Part shown: positions 1 through 8,341 of the stretch, one piece after another | How the letters are laid out: each line of letters starts with the position of its first letter | Numbering within the stretch: position 1 is the first letter of the stretch | IMG/VR virus record: IMGVR_UViG_3300035670_011523 | Coordinates: 1 to 31,124 of that record | DNA from: a virus | Direction: 5' to 3' (one strand) | Length of the DNA stretch: 31,124 bases | Notes under the pieces: model-generated | Told to the model about the DNA's origin: nothing | The model's input: only the letters and a program-made list of their open reading frames with translations | The model's database searches: none | Position numbers and translations under genes: made by a program

Positions 1-51
1 CATATAAAGTTAAAATTGTTGGCTTAAAACCCCGAGAGGAAACAGTAGATT
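1..51. repeat. Terminal direct repeat, left copy
   Basis: Bases 1-51 are identical to 31074-31124. A perfect 51-bp end repeat is the usual signature of an assembled circular molecule. A reading frame that continues unbroken across the join supports circularity over a linear genome with terminal repeats. Confidence 0.95.
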
Positions 52-2978
52 GGATTATAACTTCACAAGGCAAAGAGATAACAGAATGGGCTTTGTGGGG
101 TAGTGCTGCTTTAGTATTGGAAGAAACCCCAAGCCTAGGGTTGAGCAGTTCAGTATCAACAACAGATACAGATAGAGGTATAAAGATTAAGCCCTTTGTT
201 AATATGACCTTGGTTAATATTACAAGATATGCGGGAGTTACAGGTACAAATTGTTCTATATATAGTGAGGCTAATGGGTTTCTTAAGAATGGTACTTTTG
301 TAGGGGAGCAATGCACATTAAATTATAATCTCGTAGCGAATACAATTTATCGTTTAAAGATTAATAGCGGGACTGTTGCATATACCGCAAGATACCTTAA
401 TGGAGTAAGTTTCCCACAAACAACTGGAACATATTTGAATATAACAACTGGATTGGATTCAGGAGGAACAGACGATACTGTTTGGTGGAATATAGGGAAT
501 ATAACTGTAAGCGGATTGAACAATGTTAATTTAAATTCTCCTATAGATAATTATAATACCTCCTCGAGAAATGTTGGTTTTAATTTTACTGTATCAGTTT
601 TAAGTTCTAATATAAGCACTGTTGATTTATGGACTAATGTTACTGGTGTATTCAATAGAACCTTAAGGGGGGATATAAATGCTTCGGGGGTACAAGAGGA
701 ATCTCCTTCTGTTCCTGGAACAATAACAGTTGAAACCACTGGAAGTTATGGAATGCAATTAGTTACAAATGCCGCTTTTACAATAGGTAACGTAACTTTA
801 TTTAGAAATGATAATAAAACTGTTTGTTGGTTACAAAATGAAAATGGGGGAATAACTTATAAGACTGCCAATATAATAAACGGGCAATGCGAGTTAAATT
901 ATGATTTGGCTGGTAGTTCAACATATAGAATAAAATTATATTCCGAAGGCATAATGCATAATATGACCTGGAATAATGCAGTAACTTACCCTAAAACAAC
1001 AACAGATGGATATTTTGTGTGGGAGTCTGGAGTAGATTCTTCGGATGCTAGCGATGCTGGTTCTTGGTATGAAATTGCAAATGTAAGTATAGTTTCTGAA
1101 ACAGGGATAATTCCAAGCGGAGTTAATAATTTGACAAGTCTATTGAATTATACTTTTACAAGCGATGGCAATTATATTTGGGGTTTGAGAGTATGTGATG
1201 TTGGAGGAGATTGTGGATTCTCGGAGAACCGAACATTAACAATAGATACTATTAAACCTACCACAATTATACATTATCCAACTGGACCAATACCTAGCCT
1301 TACTATAGGCCAGAGCTTAGATTTGAATTATACTGCCATAGACCCTCATAGGCAAACCTGCTGGCGAGAATATAATGGAGCAAACACTACAATTGCTAGC
1401 TGCGCAAACACTACCTTCTCTTATGTGTCTGGCGTTAATACTATTAAGGTTTGGGCTAATGATAGCATGGGCAATATAAATTATACTATCTCTACCTGGG
1501 AACCTCAACTTATTATAACAGGCATACAATACAATCACGAAACTTACGAAACAAAGAATGAAAATATTACTCTTAATGTTACTGCGAGTGCAGATACTCA
1601 AAGCTTAACAGCAAGACTGTGGTATAATGGAACATCCTATGCCTCAACAGTTACTAATGTTGCTGCAAATAATTATACTCTTTTTAATAGTATAACTGTT
1701 CCTCCAATAGGCACCTATGCTAATAAGAGTTTCTTCTTTGAGCTATTCCAATATAATAGCACTAGCTCTAATACTATTAATAGCTCCACATATTGGCAAA
1801 ATGCAGCACTATTAAATTTATCTAAATGCACCTCGAGCTTTAATGTTTTAGCACTTAACTTTACGGCCATCAATGAAGATACACTAGCAAGAGTTACGCC
1901 TTTTAGCTTTGAAGGTACGATTAATTATTGGACTGGCGAGGGGATTAGTTATAAAAACTATTCAATAAACGATGCTGCCATAAATGAAACTGCTTTATGT
2001 ATAAGCCCAAATATAACTTTCTATATAGATGCAAGCATAGAATACGGCGATAATAACAATACTTATATCACTAAGGATTACAACCTAAACGATTTTGCTA
2101 TAAGCAATGTAAGCCAGAATATATCTCTCTATATGATAGAAGCAGACGATAGCACTACTTTTATTCTTAGAGTTCAAGACACCGCCCAGAACCCTGAACC
2201 TAATGTCTATATACATATCCAAAGATATTTCCCAGGAACAAACACTTATGAAACAGTGCAAATAGCCAAAACTAACGATGATGGCAAGACAGTAGGATTC
2301 TACAAGGCTGAAACAGTAAATTATAGGCACTTACTTTATGATGCGGATGGAAACTTACTGCTGCAGACTTCTCCTGGTAAGGTATTCGCTGAAAGTGTGC
2401 CTTATACTATTATCTTTACATTGGGTGAAAGCCCAGAAGTTCCTTGGAATGATTTAGAAACTTTGGATAGTCTGGATAGTTCGATAGGCTATAACAATAA
2501 TACTAAGATTGCTAACTTTACCTATACAGATACATCTGCTACTTTTTCATCCTCGAGATTTATTGTAGAAAAGGTATGGTATAATCAGAGCAATCAAGTT
2601 ATCTGCAATTCTACCTCCCTATTGGCCGCGGCGGTTATTAATTGCAATCTTGCAAATTATAATGGGTCTATGATAGGGTATGGGTACATTACTCGAGGCA
2701 CAACTGAAACACTTGTTGAGTTATACTACTTTGATGCAACCCCTCAAAAAGGCAAAGATATATTCGATAAGACAGGTTTATTTTTAGCTTGGTTACTTAT
2801 GCTTGTTGGTGCGAGTGTTTTCCTTTATAATTTTATTGCGGGGATGTGGGTAGAGTGTGCGGTTATCTTGGTTGTGAACTTAACTGGATTGGCTAGCTTT
2901 CCTGCCCTATTTGTGTGGGGAACTATTGCCCTTACTATTATTACAACTGTTGTTTTTGGCAGGGAGGGGGCAGTATAA
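1..2978 (+). CDS. Origin-spanning membrane-anchored surface adhesin, C-terminal part
   Basis: Continuation of the gene starting at 30473. The frame is open from base 3, so a TTG at 93 is only an internal codon (232 of 1192). Two related modules follow, at about 174-510 and 744-1095. Both contain an N-C-x(n)-G-x-C-x-L-N-Y core followed by a Y-R-(I/L)-K strand and a W-rich end, so they look like an internal duplication, perhaps carbohydrate-binding. Next are Ig-like beta segments with the pattern C-W followed by W-A-N-D-S (about 1300-1500) and a long glycosylation-rich stalk. The last about 80 residues hold three hydrophobic helices (about 2770-2960), which would anchor it in a membrane. The next gene starts inside the stop (TAATG at 2976-2980). 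I infer a receptor-binding spike and name no family. Confidence 0.85.
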   Translation, partial: YKVKIVGLKPREETVDWIITSQGKEITEWALWGSAALVLEETPSLGLSSSVSTTDTDRGIKIKPFVNMTLVNITRYAGVTGTNCSIYSEANGFLKNGTFVGEQCTLNYNLVANTIYRLKINSGTVAYTARYLNGVSFPQTTGTYLNITTGLDSGGTDDTVWWNIGNITVSGLNNVNLNSPIDNYNTSSRNVGFNFTVSVLSSNISTVDLWTNVTGVFNRTLRGDINASGVQEESPSVPGTITVETTGSYGMQLVTNAAFTIGNVTLFRNDNKTVCWLQNENGGITYKTANIINGQCELNYDLAGSSTYRIKLYSEGIMHNMTWNNAVTYPKTTTDGYFVWESGVDSSDASDAGSWYEIANVSIVSETGIIPSGVNNLTSLLNYTFTSDGNYIWGLRVCDVGGDCGFSENRTLTIDTIKPTTIIHYPTGPIPSLTIGQSLDLNYTAIDPHRQTCWREYNGANTTIASCANTTFSYVSGVNTIKVWANDSMGNINYTISTWEPQLIITGIQYNHETYETKNENITLNVTASADTQSLTARLWYNGTSYASTVTNVAANNYTLFNSITVPPIGTYANKSFFFELFQYNSTSSNTINSSTYWQNAALLNLSKCTSSFNVLALNFTAINEDTLARVTPFSFEGTINYWTGEGISYKNYSINDAAINETALCISPNITFYIDASIEYGDNNNTYITKDYNLNDFAISNVSQNISLYMIEADDSTTFILRVQDTAQNPEPNVYIHIQRYFPGTNTYETVQIAKTNDDGKTVGFYKAETVNYRHLLYDADGNLLLQTSPGKVFAESVPYTIIFTLGESPEVPWNDLETLDSLDSSIGYNNNTKIANFTYTDTSATFSSSRFIVEKVWYNQSNQVICNSTSLLAAAVINCNLANYNGSMIGYGYITRGTTETLVELYYFDATPQKGKDIFDKTGLFLAWLLMLVGASVFLYNFIAGMWVECAVILVVNLTGLASFPALFVWGTIALTIITTVVFGREGAV

Positions 2979-3415
2979 TGGCAGAGTGGCGTATAAGAGA
3001 TTATATTCTATCGGGGATCTTGCTTAGTTCTATAGTTGCTATAGCATACTTGATGGTTGGTGGGCTTGCCACAGAATATAATACTCCAGGAATAGTTGAC
3101 GAAGGCTTTTCAGATAGATATGATAAGTTTGAGAACCAAACAGCAGATATAAAAGAAATGTGGAATGCCTCCTCAAATCCTGAGGGTTTTAATCCTATTA
3201 CTACATCTATTGAGGTATTCAAGGGTGCTGTGGCTGTTATAAACTTAGTTTTTGGTGGTGCCGCAACAGTGATAGGTCAAGTGGGCAATATAGGTGCCGA
3301 CTTTGGAATACCGACACAAATCTTTGGCATCTTAGTAATACTGTTTGCAGTAACTTTATCTGTGTTGATAATATGGGGGGTTATCAATTTCATGAATAAA
3401 ACAGGACCGCTATAA
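2978..3415 (+). CDS. Small membrane protein, 145 aa
   Basis: The ATG at 2978 overlaps the stop of the adhesin (TAATG) and is preceded by a GGGAGGGGG Shine-Dalgarno-like run, so I prefer it to an in-frame start at 2915. There is one hydrophobic helix near residues 10-30, a polar Asn-glycosylatable loop (residues 35-75), then two hydrophobic stretches (about 80-105 and 115-138). No family is recognised. Its position directly behind the spike gene and before another membrane protein suggests a virion membrane or spike-base component. Confidence 0.75.
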   Translation: MAEWRIRDYILSGILLSSIVAIAYLMVGGLATEYNTPGIVDEGFSDRYDKFENQTADIKEMWNASSNPEGFNPITTSIEVFKGAVAVINLVFGGAATVIGQVGNIGADFGIPTQIFGILVILFAVTLSVLIIWGVINFMNKTGPL

Positions 3416-3416
3416 C

Positions 3417-3731
3417 ATGGGACAATATGATGTTTATGCTATGCCAAATGTAAGTGCAGAGGGTGGCCTTTGGGAATTATTTGGATATGTTAATACAGTA
3501 AATGATGGAATATTCTTTCCTGCATTCTTTGGGGCCTTTTGGTTAATAGCCTTTATCATAGGAACACGAATTGCAACACCTGCTAAAGCTCTTGCATTCT
3601 CAAGCTTTTTGGGTATGGTTCTTAGCATGCCTTTAACGGTTTTAGGTTTTCTCAGTCCTAAGATTATGTATGCTCTGATTATAGCTTTTGCAATAGGAAT
3701 CTTCTGGACTAAACAGGAGAATAGTCTTTGA
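3417..3731 (+). CDS. Small membrane protein, 104 aa
   Basis: Starts one base after the stop of the preceding gene. Three hydrophobic segments (about residues 38-52, 57-75 and 82-98) and no recognisable catalytic motif. It is the last gene of the unit that begins at 29771, because a strong promoter follows at 3735. Likely a membrane or virion component. Function unknown. Confidence 0.72.
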   Translation: MGQYDVYAMPNVSAEGGLWELFGYVNTVNDGIFFPAFFGAFWLIAFIIGTRIATPAKALAFSSFLGMVLSMPLTVLGFLSPKIMYALIIAFAIGIFWTKQENSL

Positions 3732-3734
3732 TAA

Positions 3735-3750
3735 ATAAATTATATTTAAA
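3735..3750 (+). promoter_or_regulatory. TATA-type promoter box (leaderless, for gene at 3772)
   Basis: Sequence ATAAATTATATTTAAA. The ATG at 3772 is exactly 22 nt after its last base, as in seven other places in this genome. The transcript should begin at or next to the ATG. Confidence 0.85.
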
Positions 3751-3771
3751 TAACCCTTTCAATAATAAAAC

Positions 3772-3852
3772 ATGAGTAAGCAACAACAATCAAGCAAAGG
3801 CATTAAACTAGCTTGGCTTCTTTTTGGTATAATTATTTTGGGTGGGATTTGA
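3772..3852 (+). CDS. Tiny membrane peptide, 26 aa
   Basis: Short frame from ATG 3772 to TGA 3850-3852. Its start sits exactly where the promoter box at 3735-3750 predicts a leaderless start, which is the main support for it being real. The peptide has a short polar N-terminus (MSKQQQSSKG) and a single hydrophobic helix ending in Gly-Gly-Ile. It may be a membrane peptide or a leader for the LamG operon. Function unknown. Confidence 0.5.
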   Translation: MSKQQQSSKGIKLAWLLFGIIILGGI

Positions 3853-3853
3853 C

Positions 3854-3949
3854 ATGAAAAAGAAAACTAATAAAAGATTAAGGCATTGGATAATTCCTAT
3901 AGTTTTTAATTGTGGTGTACAGAATGGAGGAACATTCAGTTGTGCTTAA
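3854..3949 (+). CDS. Tiny basic peptide, 31 aa
   Basis: ATG one base after the previous stop, and its own stop lies one base before the LamG gene at 3951. The N-terminus is Lys/Arg-rich, followed by a short hydrophobic stretch and two Cys. Support comes only from tight spacing between neighbours. It could instead be a translated leader. Confidence 0.35.
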   Translation: MKKKTNKRLRHWIIPIVFNCGVQNGGTFSCA

Positions 3950-3950
3950 C

Positions 3951-6173
3951 ATGGTAAAAAAAAACTTAGTTTTCTTATTGGGAGTGCTTATTATGGCTAG
4001 TTTAGGATTGATGGGGGTTGGGGCTGTGGGAACATATCCTGCATTAGACCCAAGTATGGTTCTTTATTATCATTTTAATAATGATAGTTCAATAGGGGAG
4101 AATGATACGCATATTTATGATTATTCGGGGAATGGGAATAATGGTACTCTTTTTGGTGGTTCTAATATAACTTATTATAATACAGGGAGTTATATAAATG
4201 ATGGGTATTTTAATTATTCAGGAAGGACAAATTATTTTAGAGTTGTTGATTTAGGGACGAATTTAGTCGCTCCTGTTATAACTATATCTGCGTGGATTAA
4301 TTTAAATTCTAATGGTATTAATCAGAACATTATCTCTAGAGAAGATTCAAGTTTTAGATTAAGATTAGATACTTTTAATCGATTGAATTTATTGCTAAAA
4401 AATTCTACTAGTGGTTTAGTTGGTTGTACGACTGATTTAACAATTCCTTTATTAAATACTTGGTATTGGGTTACTGCTCAATATGATGGTTCTAAATGTA
4501 TATTTTCTGTAAATGGTTTTTTTCAAAATGTTTCTATTGCATTAACTGGTAATTTAATAGAACCTTCAAATCATCTTTATATTGGTGCAAGATTAGCTGG
4601 TGCTACTGAGGCTTTTAATGGCTCAATAGATGAATTGATTTTATATAATAGGACTTTATCTAAAAGTGAACTTTCTACAGACTATTTAAATTATGGTGGA
4701 TGTGTTAGTTTGATTAAAGGTACTACCTATAATATTTTTGATTATCCTGTTTGTTCTTCTACTTATGATTTTTCTTCTTATAATGTTTATAATAATTCTA
4801 AGATGTTTATTGTTAATTTTTCTAATGCTGTTATTGATGGATCAGGTTCAATTATTTATTATGGTAATAATTCTAATATTTTTACTTATGCTATTGCTAT
4901 AGAAGATAAGAAAGATATTATTTTAAAGAATTTTACTTTAATTGAATCTAGTTGTGGTAGTTCTACTAGGGGAAATCATGTTATTTATGTTAGTAATGTA
5001 ACTAATTTAACTTTATCAAATTTGAATATAGTTACTTGTAGTTTAAATTCTAGGAATATTTATTATAATCAATTAGTTAATAACTCTAATTTAATTAATA
5101 ATAATTTAAGTATAATTAGGGGTGGTTATTCTACGGTTGTTGATTTTACTAATTCTTCTAATATCGTTTTTTCTGATAATATTGTTAATACTTATAATGC
5201 TAGTTCTGAGACTAAAGGCGTTTCTGTTAGGTATGGTTCTACTTTTGTGAATTTAACTAATAATCAGATTAATACTAGGACTTTTTCTTCTGATTATATG
5301 AATGGTGATGGTATCCATTTAGTTTTGTCAGGTAATTTTATAAATATTTTAAATAATACTATAAAGGTTTATAATGGTTTAAGGTCTTATGGTATTTCTT
5401 TAGAGTCTAATATTTATAATTCTTTTGTTAGTAATAATAATGTTCTTACTACGGATGGTGTTTTACAATCACATGGAATACATTTAGATTCCCATATAGA
5501 AAATGTTACTATTACAAATAATTTTGTTAATGTTTCAGGTAACCAAAGTTATGGTATTGATACTGGTACAGATATTCAACTTTGTGACAACGGAATTGAG
5601 TACGGAGATTGTAAGATAAAGAATATTTTAATTAATAATAATACTATCTATAGTTATGGTTATCATGGTTATGGAATCTTTGTTTTAGGTAATATATTTA
5701 ATTTAACTCAAACTATAACGGCTTCTAATATTATAGGTAATTCTGTTAATATTTATGGTTCTTATTCTTCGGGAATAAGAACTTTATGGGCTGTTAATAA
5801 TTCTATTCAGAATAATACATTAAATATATACAATTCTTTATCTAGTGCTATTGATGTTTCTGATAATTCGATAAATAATACTTTTATTAATAATTCTTTG
5901 AATTATGTTTTGGGTTATCCTTTTGTTTTTACTACTAATAATATTGATTCTGTATCTTATTTTTCTTTAGTTCCATCACTGTTTAGTTCATATATAAATA
6001 ATTTTGTTTCTTATTATTCTATTACTAATTTATATTCTTCTCCAAGAGTTTATAATTATTATGATTTATCTTTAGTCCACCTTTACAACTGCACCCTCTC
6101 TTCAGGTTCAAAACTAACTAATACTCAACTAAACATAACCCTCGCGCCTCAAAATGGGTGTTATATAGGATGA
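3951..6173 (+). CDS. Secreted LamG and beta-helix surface protein, 740 aa
   Basis: The ATG at 3951 gives a clean signal peptide (basic MVKK, hydrophobic core to about residue 25); the longer frame from 3912 would bury it. Residues about 30-240 form a LamG/concanavalin-A-like jelly roll, shown by a Y-Y-H-F start, D-Y-S-G-N-G-N-N-G, an I-S-A-W-I-N strand, and the closing N-G-S-I-D-E-L-I-L-Y-N-R-T-L-S motif. Residues about 250-700 are Asn/Ser/Tyr-rich short repeats with N-N-T/I and G-I periodicity, typical of a right-handed parallel beta-helix (NosD/PbH1 type). LamG proteins are known from spindle-shaped viruses such as PAV1. There is no C-terminal membrane helix. The next gene, overlapping by 4 nt, encodes a membrane-anchored protein that may hold it. 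Codons are strongly T-rich until about 6075, then shift abruptly. Confidence 0.85.
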   Translation: MVKKNLVFLLGVLIMASLGLMGVGAVGTYPALDPSMVLYYHFNNDSSIGENDTHIYDYSGNGNNGTLFGGSNITYYNTGSYINDGYFNYSGRTNYFRVVDLGTNLVAPVITISAWINLNSNGINQNIISREDSSFRLRLDTFNRLNLLLKNSTSGLVGCTTDLTIPLLNTWYWVTAQYDGSKCIFSVNGFFQNVSIALTGNLIEPSNHLYIGARLAGATEAFNGSIDELILYNRTLSKSELSTDYLNYGGCVSLIKGTTYNIFDYPVCSSTYDFSSYNVYNNSKMFIVNFSNAVIDGSGSIIYYGNNSNIFTYAIAIEDKKDIILKNFTLIESSCGSSTRGNHVIYVSNVTNLTLSNLNIVTCSLNSRNIYYNQLVNNSNLINNNLSIIRGGYSTVVDFTNSSNIVFSDNIVNTYNASSETKGVSVRYGSTFVNLTNNQINTRTFSSDYMNGDGIHLVLSGNFINILNNTIKVYNGLRSYGISLESNIYNSFVSNNNVLTTDGVLQSHGIHLDSHIENVTITNNFVNVSGNQSYGIDTGTDIQLCDNGIEYGDCKIKNILINNNTIYSYGYHGYGIFVLGNIFNLTQTITASNIIGNSVNIYGSYSSGIRTLWAVNNSIQNNTLNIYNSLSSAIDVSDNSINNTFINNSLNYVLGYPFVFTTNNIDSVSYFSLVPSLFSSYINNFVSYYSITNLYSSPRVYNYYDLSLVHLYNCTLSSGSKLTNTQLNITLAPQNGCYIG

Positions 6174-6946
6174 ACAAACTCTACCTAATAATTCTAATCC
6201 TATTAGCCTTACCAATAGTAACAGCAGTAGAACTCTCAAATACAGCTTTAATATCAACAGGATTAAACTTAACAATCAACATCACAACACCCAGTCTATT
6301 CGCAGATGTCGTCCAAGTAGAAGATAGTTTCATTTATTTTCAAGGTTTAAGGGCAAGTGATAGTGCAACAGATAAGATAACGATTAATATTACGGAGCAG
6401 AATAAGAGTTATTTTGGCAGTGATTTGCCTTACTTTAGTACGAATACGAAGACTAGCAAGATTATAAGCTCAAGCCTTACAAATACAGTTAATGGTTCTG
6501 TGGCATTAGAAGTTTCAAATTGTGGTTCTATAGGTAGAATAACTTATCTTAGTAACTCTGGCAACATGAGCAAGACTTGGGAACCCTCAGAATATACTTG
6601 CACCAGTGGAGCTGTAACTCTTTCGAGCATACTCCTCGAACCAGGTTCAAATAGCTTTGGCTTATCTTTCAATCAAGCCATGGAAGATATATGCACTAGC
6701 TCTGATAATACCTTTGCAGGAGCTACGGGCTTAGTTGGCCTTATTCTAACTATGATTTTCTTGACTGTTATCCTTGGGGCTTTAATCTTATCCTCAACTG
6801 GCCTTGTGAACCTTGATTTCAATATTAAAGAGATAGACTGGAAAATGCTAGTTACTGGAGTAATAGTAGTAGGCATAACTTTCTTATTGCTTGCTACAAT
6901 GGTGTATCTTATTGGAGAAAGGGCTTGTGCTGCTTTCGGAGCTTAA
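6170..6946 (+). CDS. Signal-peptide protein with C-terminal membrane helices, 258 aa
   Basis: The ATG at 6170 overlaps the stop of the LamG gene (ATGA). The N-terminus is a signal peptide (MNKLYLIILILLALP, then T-A). An about 160-residue exported domain has several Asn-X-Ser/Thr sites and Cys residues. Two hydrophobic helices follow (about residues 185-208 and 225-248). Translational coupling to the fibre gene suggests it anchors or assembles that fibre. No family is recognised. Confidence 0.78.
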   Translation: MNKLYLIILILLALPIVTAVELSNTALISTGLNLTINITTPSLFADVVQVEDSFIYFQGLRASDSATDKITINITEQNKSYFGSDLPYFSTNTKTSKIISSSLTNTVNGSVALEVSNCGSIGRITYLSNSGNMSKTWEPSEYTCTSGAVTLSSILLEPGSNSFGLSFNQAMEDICTSSDNTFAGATGLVGLILTMIFLTVILGALILSSTGLVNLDFNIKEIDWKMLVTGVIVVGITFLLLATMVYLIGERACAAFGA

Positions 6947-6947
6947 A

Positions 6948-7130
6948 ATGACTGATATAAGGAAAGAAAAAAAGAATCAAGACACTTTCAGATGCAGCCC
7001 TAATTTTCTTATGCTTATCAAGGACTATCAGAAAGCCTTTGAGGATAAGTATAAAGTTAAACCGAGCATTACCGAGATAACCGAGATTATTGCCACCAAG
7101 ATAAAAAATGTTGGTGGATTAAAAGTTTAG
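6948..7130 (+). CDS. Small ribbon-helix-helix-like protein, 60 aa
   Basis: ATG one base after the previous stop. The pattern is a strand-like T-F-R-C-S, then a helix (F-L-M-L-I-K-D-Y), then I-T-E-I-T-E-I-I-A-T-K. It resembles the 75-aa protein at 29771, which has R-I-S-V-S-E-D-F and T-T-N-F-T-D-I-I-A-N-K. Both fit a small ribbon-helix-helix-type DNA-binding fold, so I infer a regulator. It lies just upstream of the capsid candidates and could control them. Confidence 0.6.
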   Translation: MTDIRKEKKNQDTFRCSPNFLMLIKDYQKAFEDKYKVKPSITEITEIIATKIKNVGGLKV

Positions 7131-7267
7131 GGTTGTAGTTGGATTGTTTCTTTTTGTTACATAATGTAATGTTATGTGTTCGGTCTTAACACTATTCTAG
7201 TTATTACAATATTAAATGGAATATATTAAGTAAATAGTAAAAAAACTTGAAAGGAGGAATTTTTAAA
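7131..7267 (+). promoter_or_regulatory. Intergenic region before first capsid candidate: T-rich tract, palindrome, promoter, RBS
   Basis: Holds a pyrimidine-rich tract (7147-7155) that may end the upstream transcript, the dyad TTACAT-A-ATGTAA (7157-7169) and an AT-rich box near 7219-7232 (GAATATATTAAG). A strong Shine-Dalgarno AAGGAGGA follows at 7251-7258, 9 nt before the ATG. Unlike most promoters here, this gene appears to have a leader. The palindrome is a plausible operator. Confidence 0.5.
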
Positions 7268-7546
7268 ATGAATAAGAAAGGACAGCTTACACTTGGAGAT
7301 GCACCTACAGTTGTTTTAATTGTTGGTTTCGTTTTCCTTGTTATGGCTACTGTTGCATACATCGGTGAAAAATACGGTGATGCGCTTACAGACGGTTCTA
7401 CAGCCCAAAATGTTACCGTAGACTTGAACACAGAGATAAGTAACAACACATCAATTGCTGGTATCGTATTAACTATATCTCTAGTTGGTATCGTTCTATC
7501 AGTATTGATAGGTATCTTTATGGCTGCTAGAAGGGGAGGAATGTAA
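7268..7546 (+). CDS. Candidate major capsid protein 1 (KKGQ two-helix protein), 92 aa
   Basis: The ATG at 7268 follows AAGGAGGA; the upstream in-frame TTG at 7247 is rejected. The N-terminus MNKKGQLTLGD resembles an archaeal class III (prepilin-like) signal, with possible cleavage after KKG. It is followed by a 22-residue hydrophobic helix (about 14-35), a polar loop with Asn-glycosylation sites, a second helix (about 62-84) and the basic tail A-A-R-R-G-G-M. Small proteins with two hydrophobic helices are the known major capsid proteins of spindle-shaped archaeal viruses. That, the strong RBS and the near-duplicate next gene support a capsid role. An archaeal pilin is less likely because pilins have one N-terminal helix. 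Confidence 0.7.
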   Translation: MNKKGQLTLGDAPTVVLIVGFVFLVMATVAYIGEKYGDALTDGSTAQNVTVDLNTEISNNTSIAGIVLTISLVGIVLSVLIGIFMAARRGGM

Positions 7547-7726
7547 ATACTCCTAGCCTAACGAAGCTATTACCTGCTTTGTAACTCAAGGTAATGGTTG
7601 GGTGTCCTTAAACCCATATTTTTTTATTTTAATTTTTTATTTTATCACATTCAAAGGCAAGGCAACTTAAATGACACCTTGCCTAATCTTAAATATAAAT
7701 AGCTCTAAAGTGAAAGGAGGAAAATT
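7547..7726 (+). terminator. Intergenic region between capsid candidates: hairpins and T-rich terminator
   Basis: ATTACCT (7569-7575) pairs with AGGTAAT (7589-7595), and TGGGT (7599-7603) pairs with ACCCA (7612-7616). These are followed by a T-rich run (7619-7643), which fits termination after the first capsid gene. A second inverted repeat, AGGCAAGG (7655-7662) with CCTTGCCT (7677-7684), lies just before a TATA-like TTAAATATAAA (7689-7699). A Shine-Dalgarno GAAAGGAGG follows at 7712-7720. Confidence 0.55.
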
Positions 7727-8260
7727 ATGAAAAACAAGAAAGGACAATTAGGAGTAGGGGATGCCCCAACGATTGTACTTATAGTTGGATTTGTATTCTT
7801 AATCATGGCTACTATGGCTTATATTGGAGAGAAATACGGTGATGCCGTCGATACAGATAATACTGCTGGTGCTGTAACAAATGAAACAGTAACTACATTA
7901 AATACCTCTGTTGGAGATTATCTGGCTAGAGCCACTTTAAAAAATGTGGTTTGTTCATCAACAGCTATAGTTACTAATTCAACTGGGGGACAAACAGTTC
8001 CTTCAACTAATTATACTCTTTCATCGTCTTGTTTGCTTACAGGTAAGGTTAATTCAGGTTATATAGATAGGAATGTAAATATATCTTATACATATACCTA
8101 TTCAGCTTTAACTGCATCAAGCAATGTTACAGATGATATGCAGACGGAAATAAGTAATAATACAAGCATAGCAGGAATAGTATTAACAATTAGCTTAGTA
8201 GGAATAGTGCTTGCAGTATTAATCGGAATATTCTTAGCTGCACGCAAAGGTGGAATGTAA
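7727..8260 (+). CDS. Candidate major capsid protein 2 with exposed insert, 177 aa
   Basis: Paralogue of the preceding protein. Residues 1-41 (KKGQL, G-D-A-P-T, I-V-L-I-V-G-F-V-F-L, A-Y-I-G-E-K-Y-G-D-A) and 139-177 (Q-T-E-I-S-N-N-T-S-I-A-G, then the second helix and A-A-R-K-G-G-M) match the 92-aa protein almost residue for residue. Between the helices it carries about 90 extra residues, Thr/Ser/Asn-rich with Cys76, Cys102 and a beta-rich Y-T-Y-T-Y stretch. This fits a small Ig-like decoration on the outer face of the particle. The nucleotide sequences of the shared parts have diverged although the protein has not, so the duplication is not recent. The start is preceded by GAAAGGAGG. Confidence 0.7.
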   Translation: MKNKKGQLGVGDAPTIVLIVGFVFLIMATMAYIGEKYGDAVDTDNTAGAVTNETVTTLNTSVGDYLARATLKNVVCSSTAIVTNSTGGQTVPSTNYTLSSSCLLTGKVNSGYIDRNVNISYTYTYSALTASSNVTDDMQTEISNNTSIAGIVLTISLVGIVLAVLIGIFLAARKGGM

Positions 8261-8262
8261 GA

Positions 8263-8295
8263 TTTAATTTTTTATTTTTGCTTTTTTATTTTTAA
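8263..8295 (+). terminator. T-rich terminator after capsid genes
   Basis: A run of three T-rich blocks starting two bases after the stop codon, typical of archaeal oligo-T termination. The promoter for the next unit follows at 8305. Confidence 0.6.
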
Positions 8296-8304
8296 AAGCA
8301 TAGG

Positions 8305-8320
8305 ATAAATTATATATAAA
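8305..8320 (+). promoter_or_regulatory. TATA-type promoter box (leaderless, for gene at 8342)
   Basis: Sequence ATAAATTATATATAAA, with ATG 22 nt after its last base. Confidence 0.85.
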
Positions 8321-8341
8321 CTATGATTTAATTAAAATAAT

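Noticed and set aside
93-2978. A complete gene starting at TTG 93
   Set aside because: The frame is open upstream to base 3 and joins the gene at 30473 across the circle, so 93 is an internal codon.
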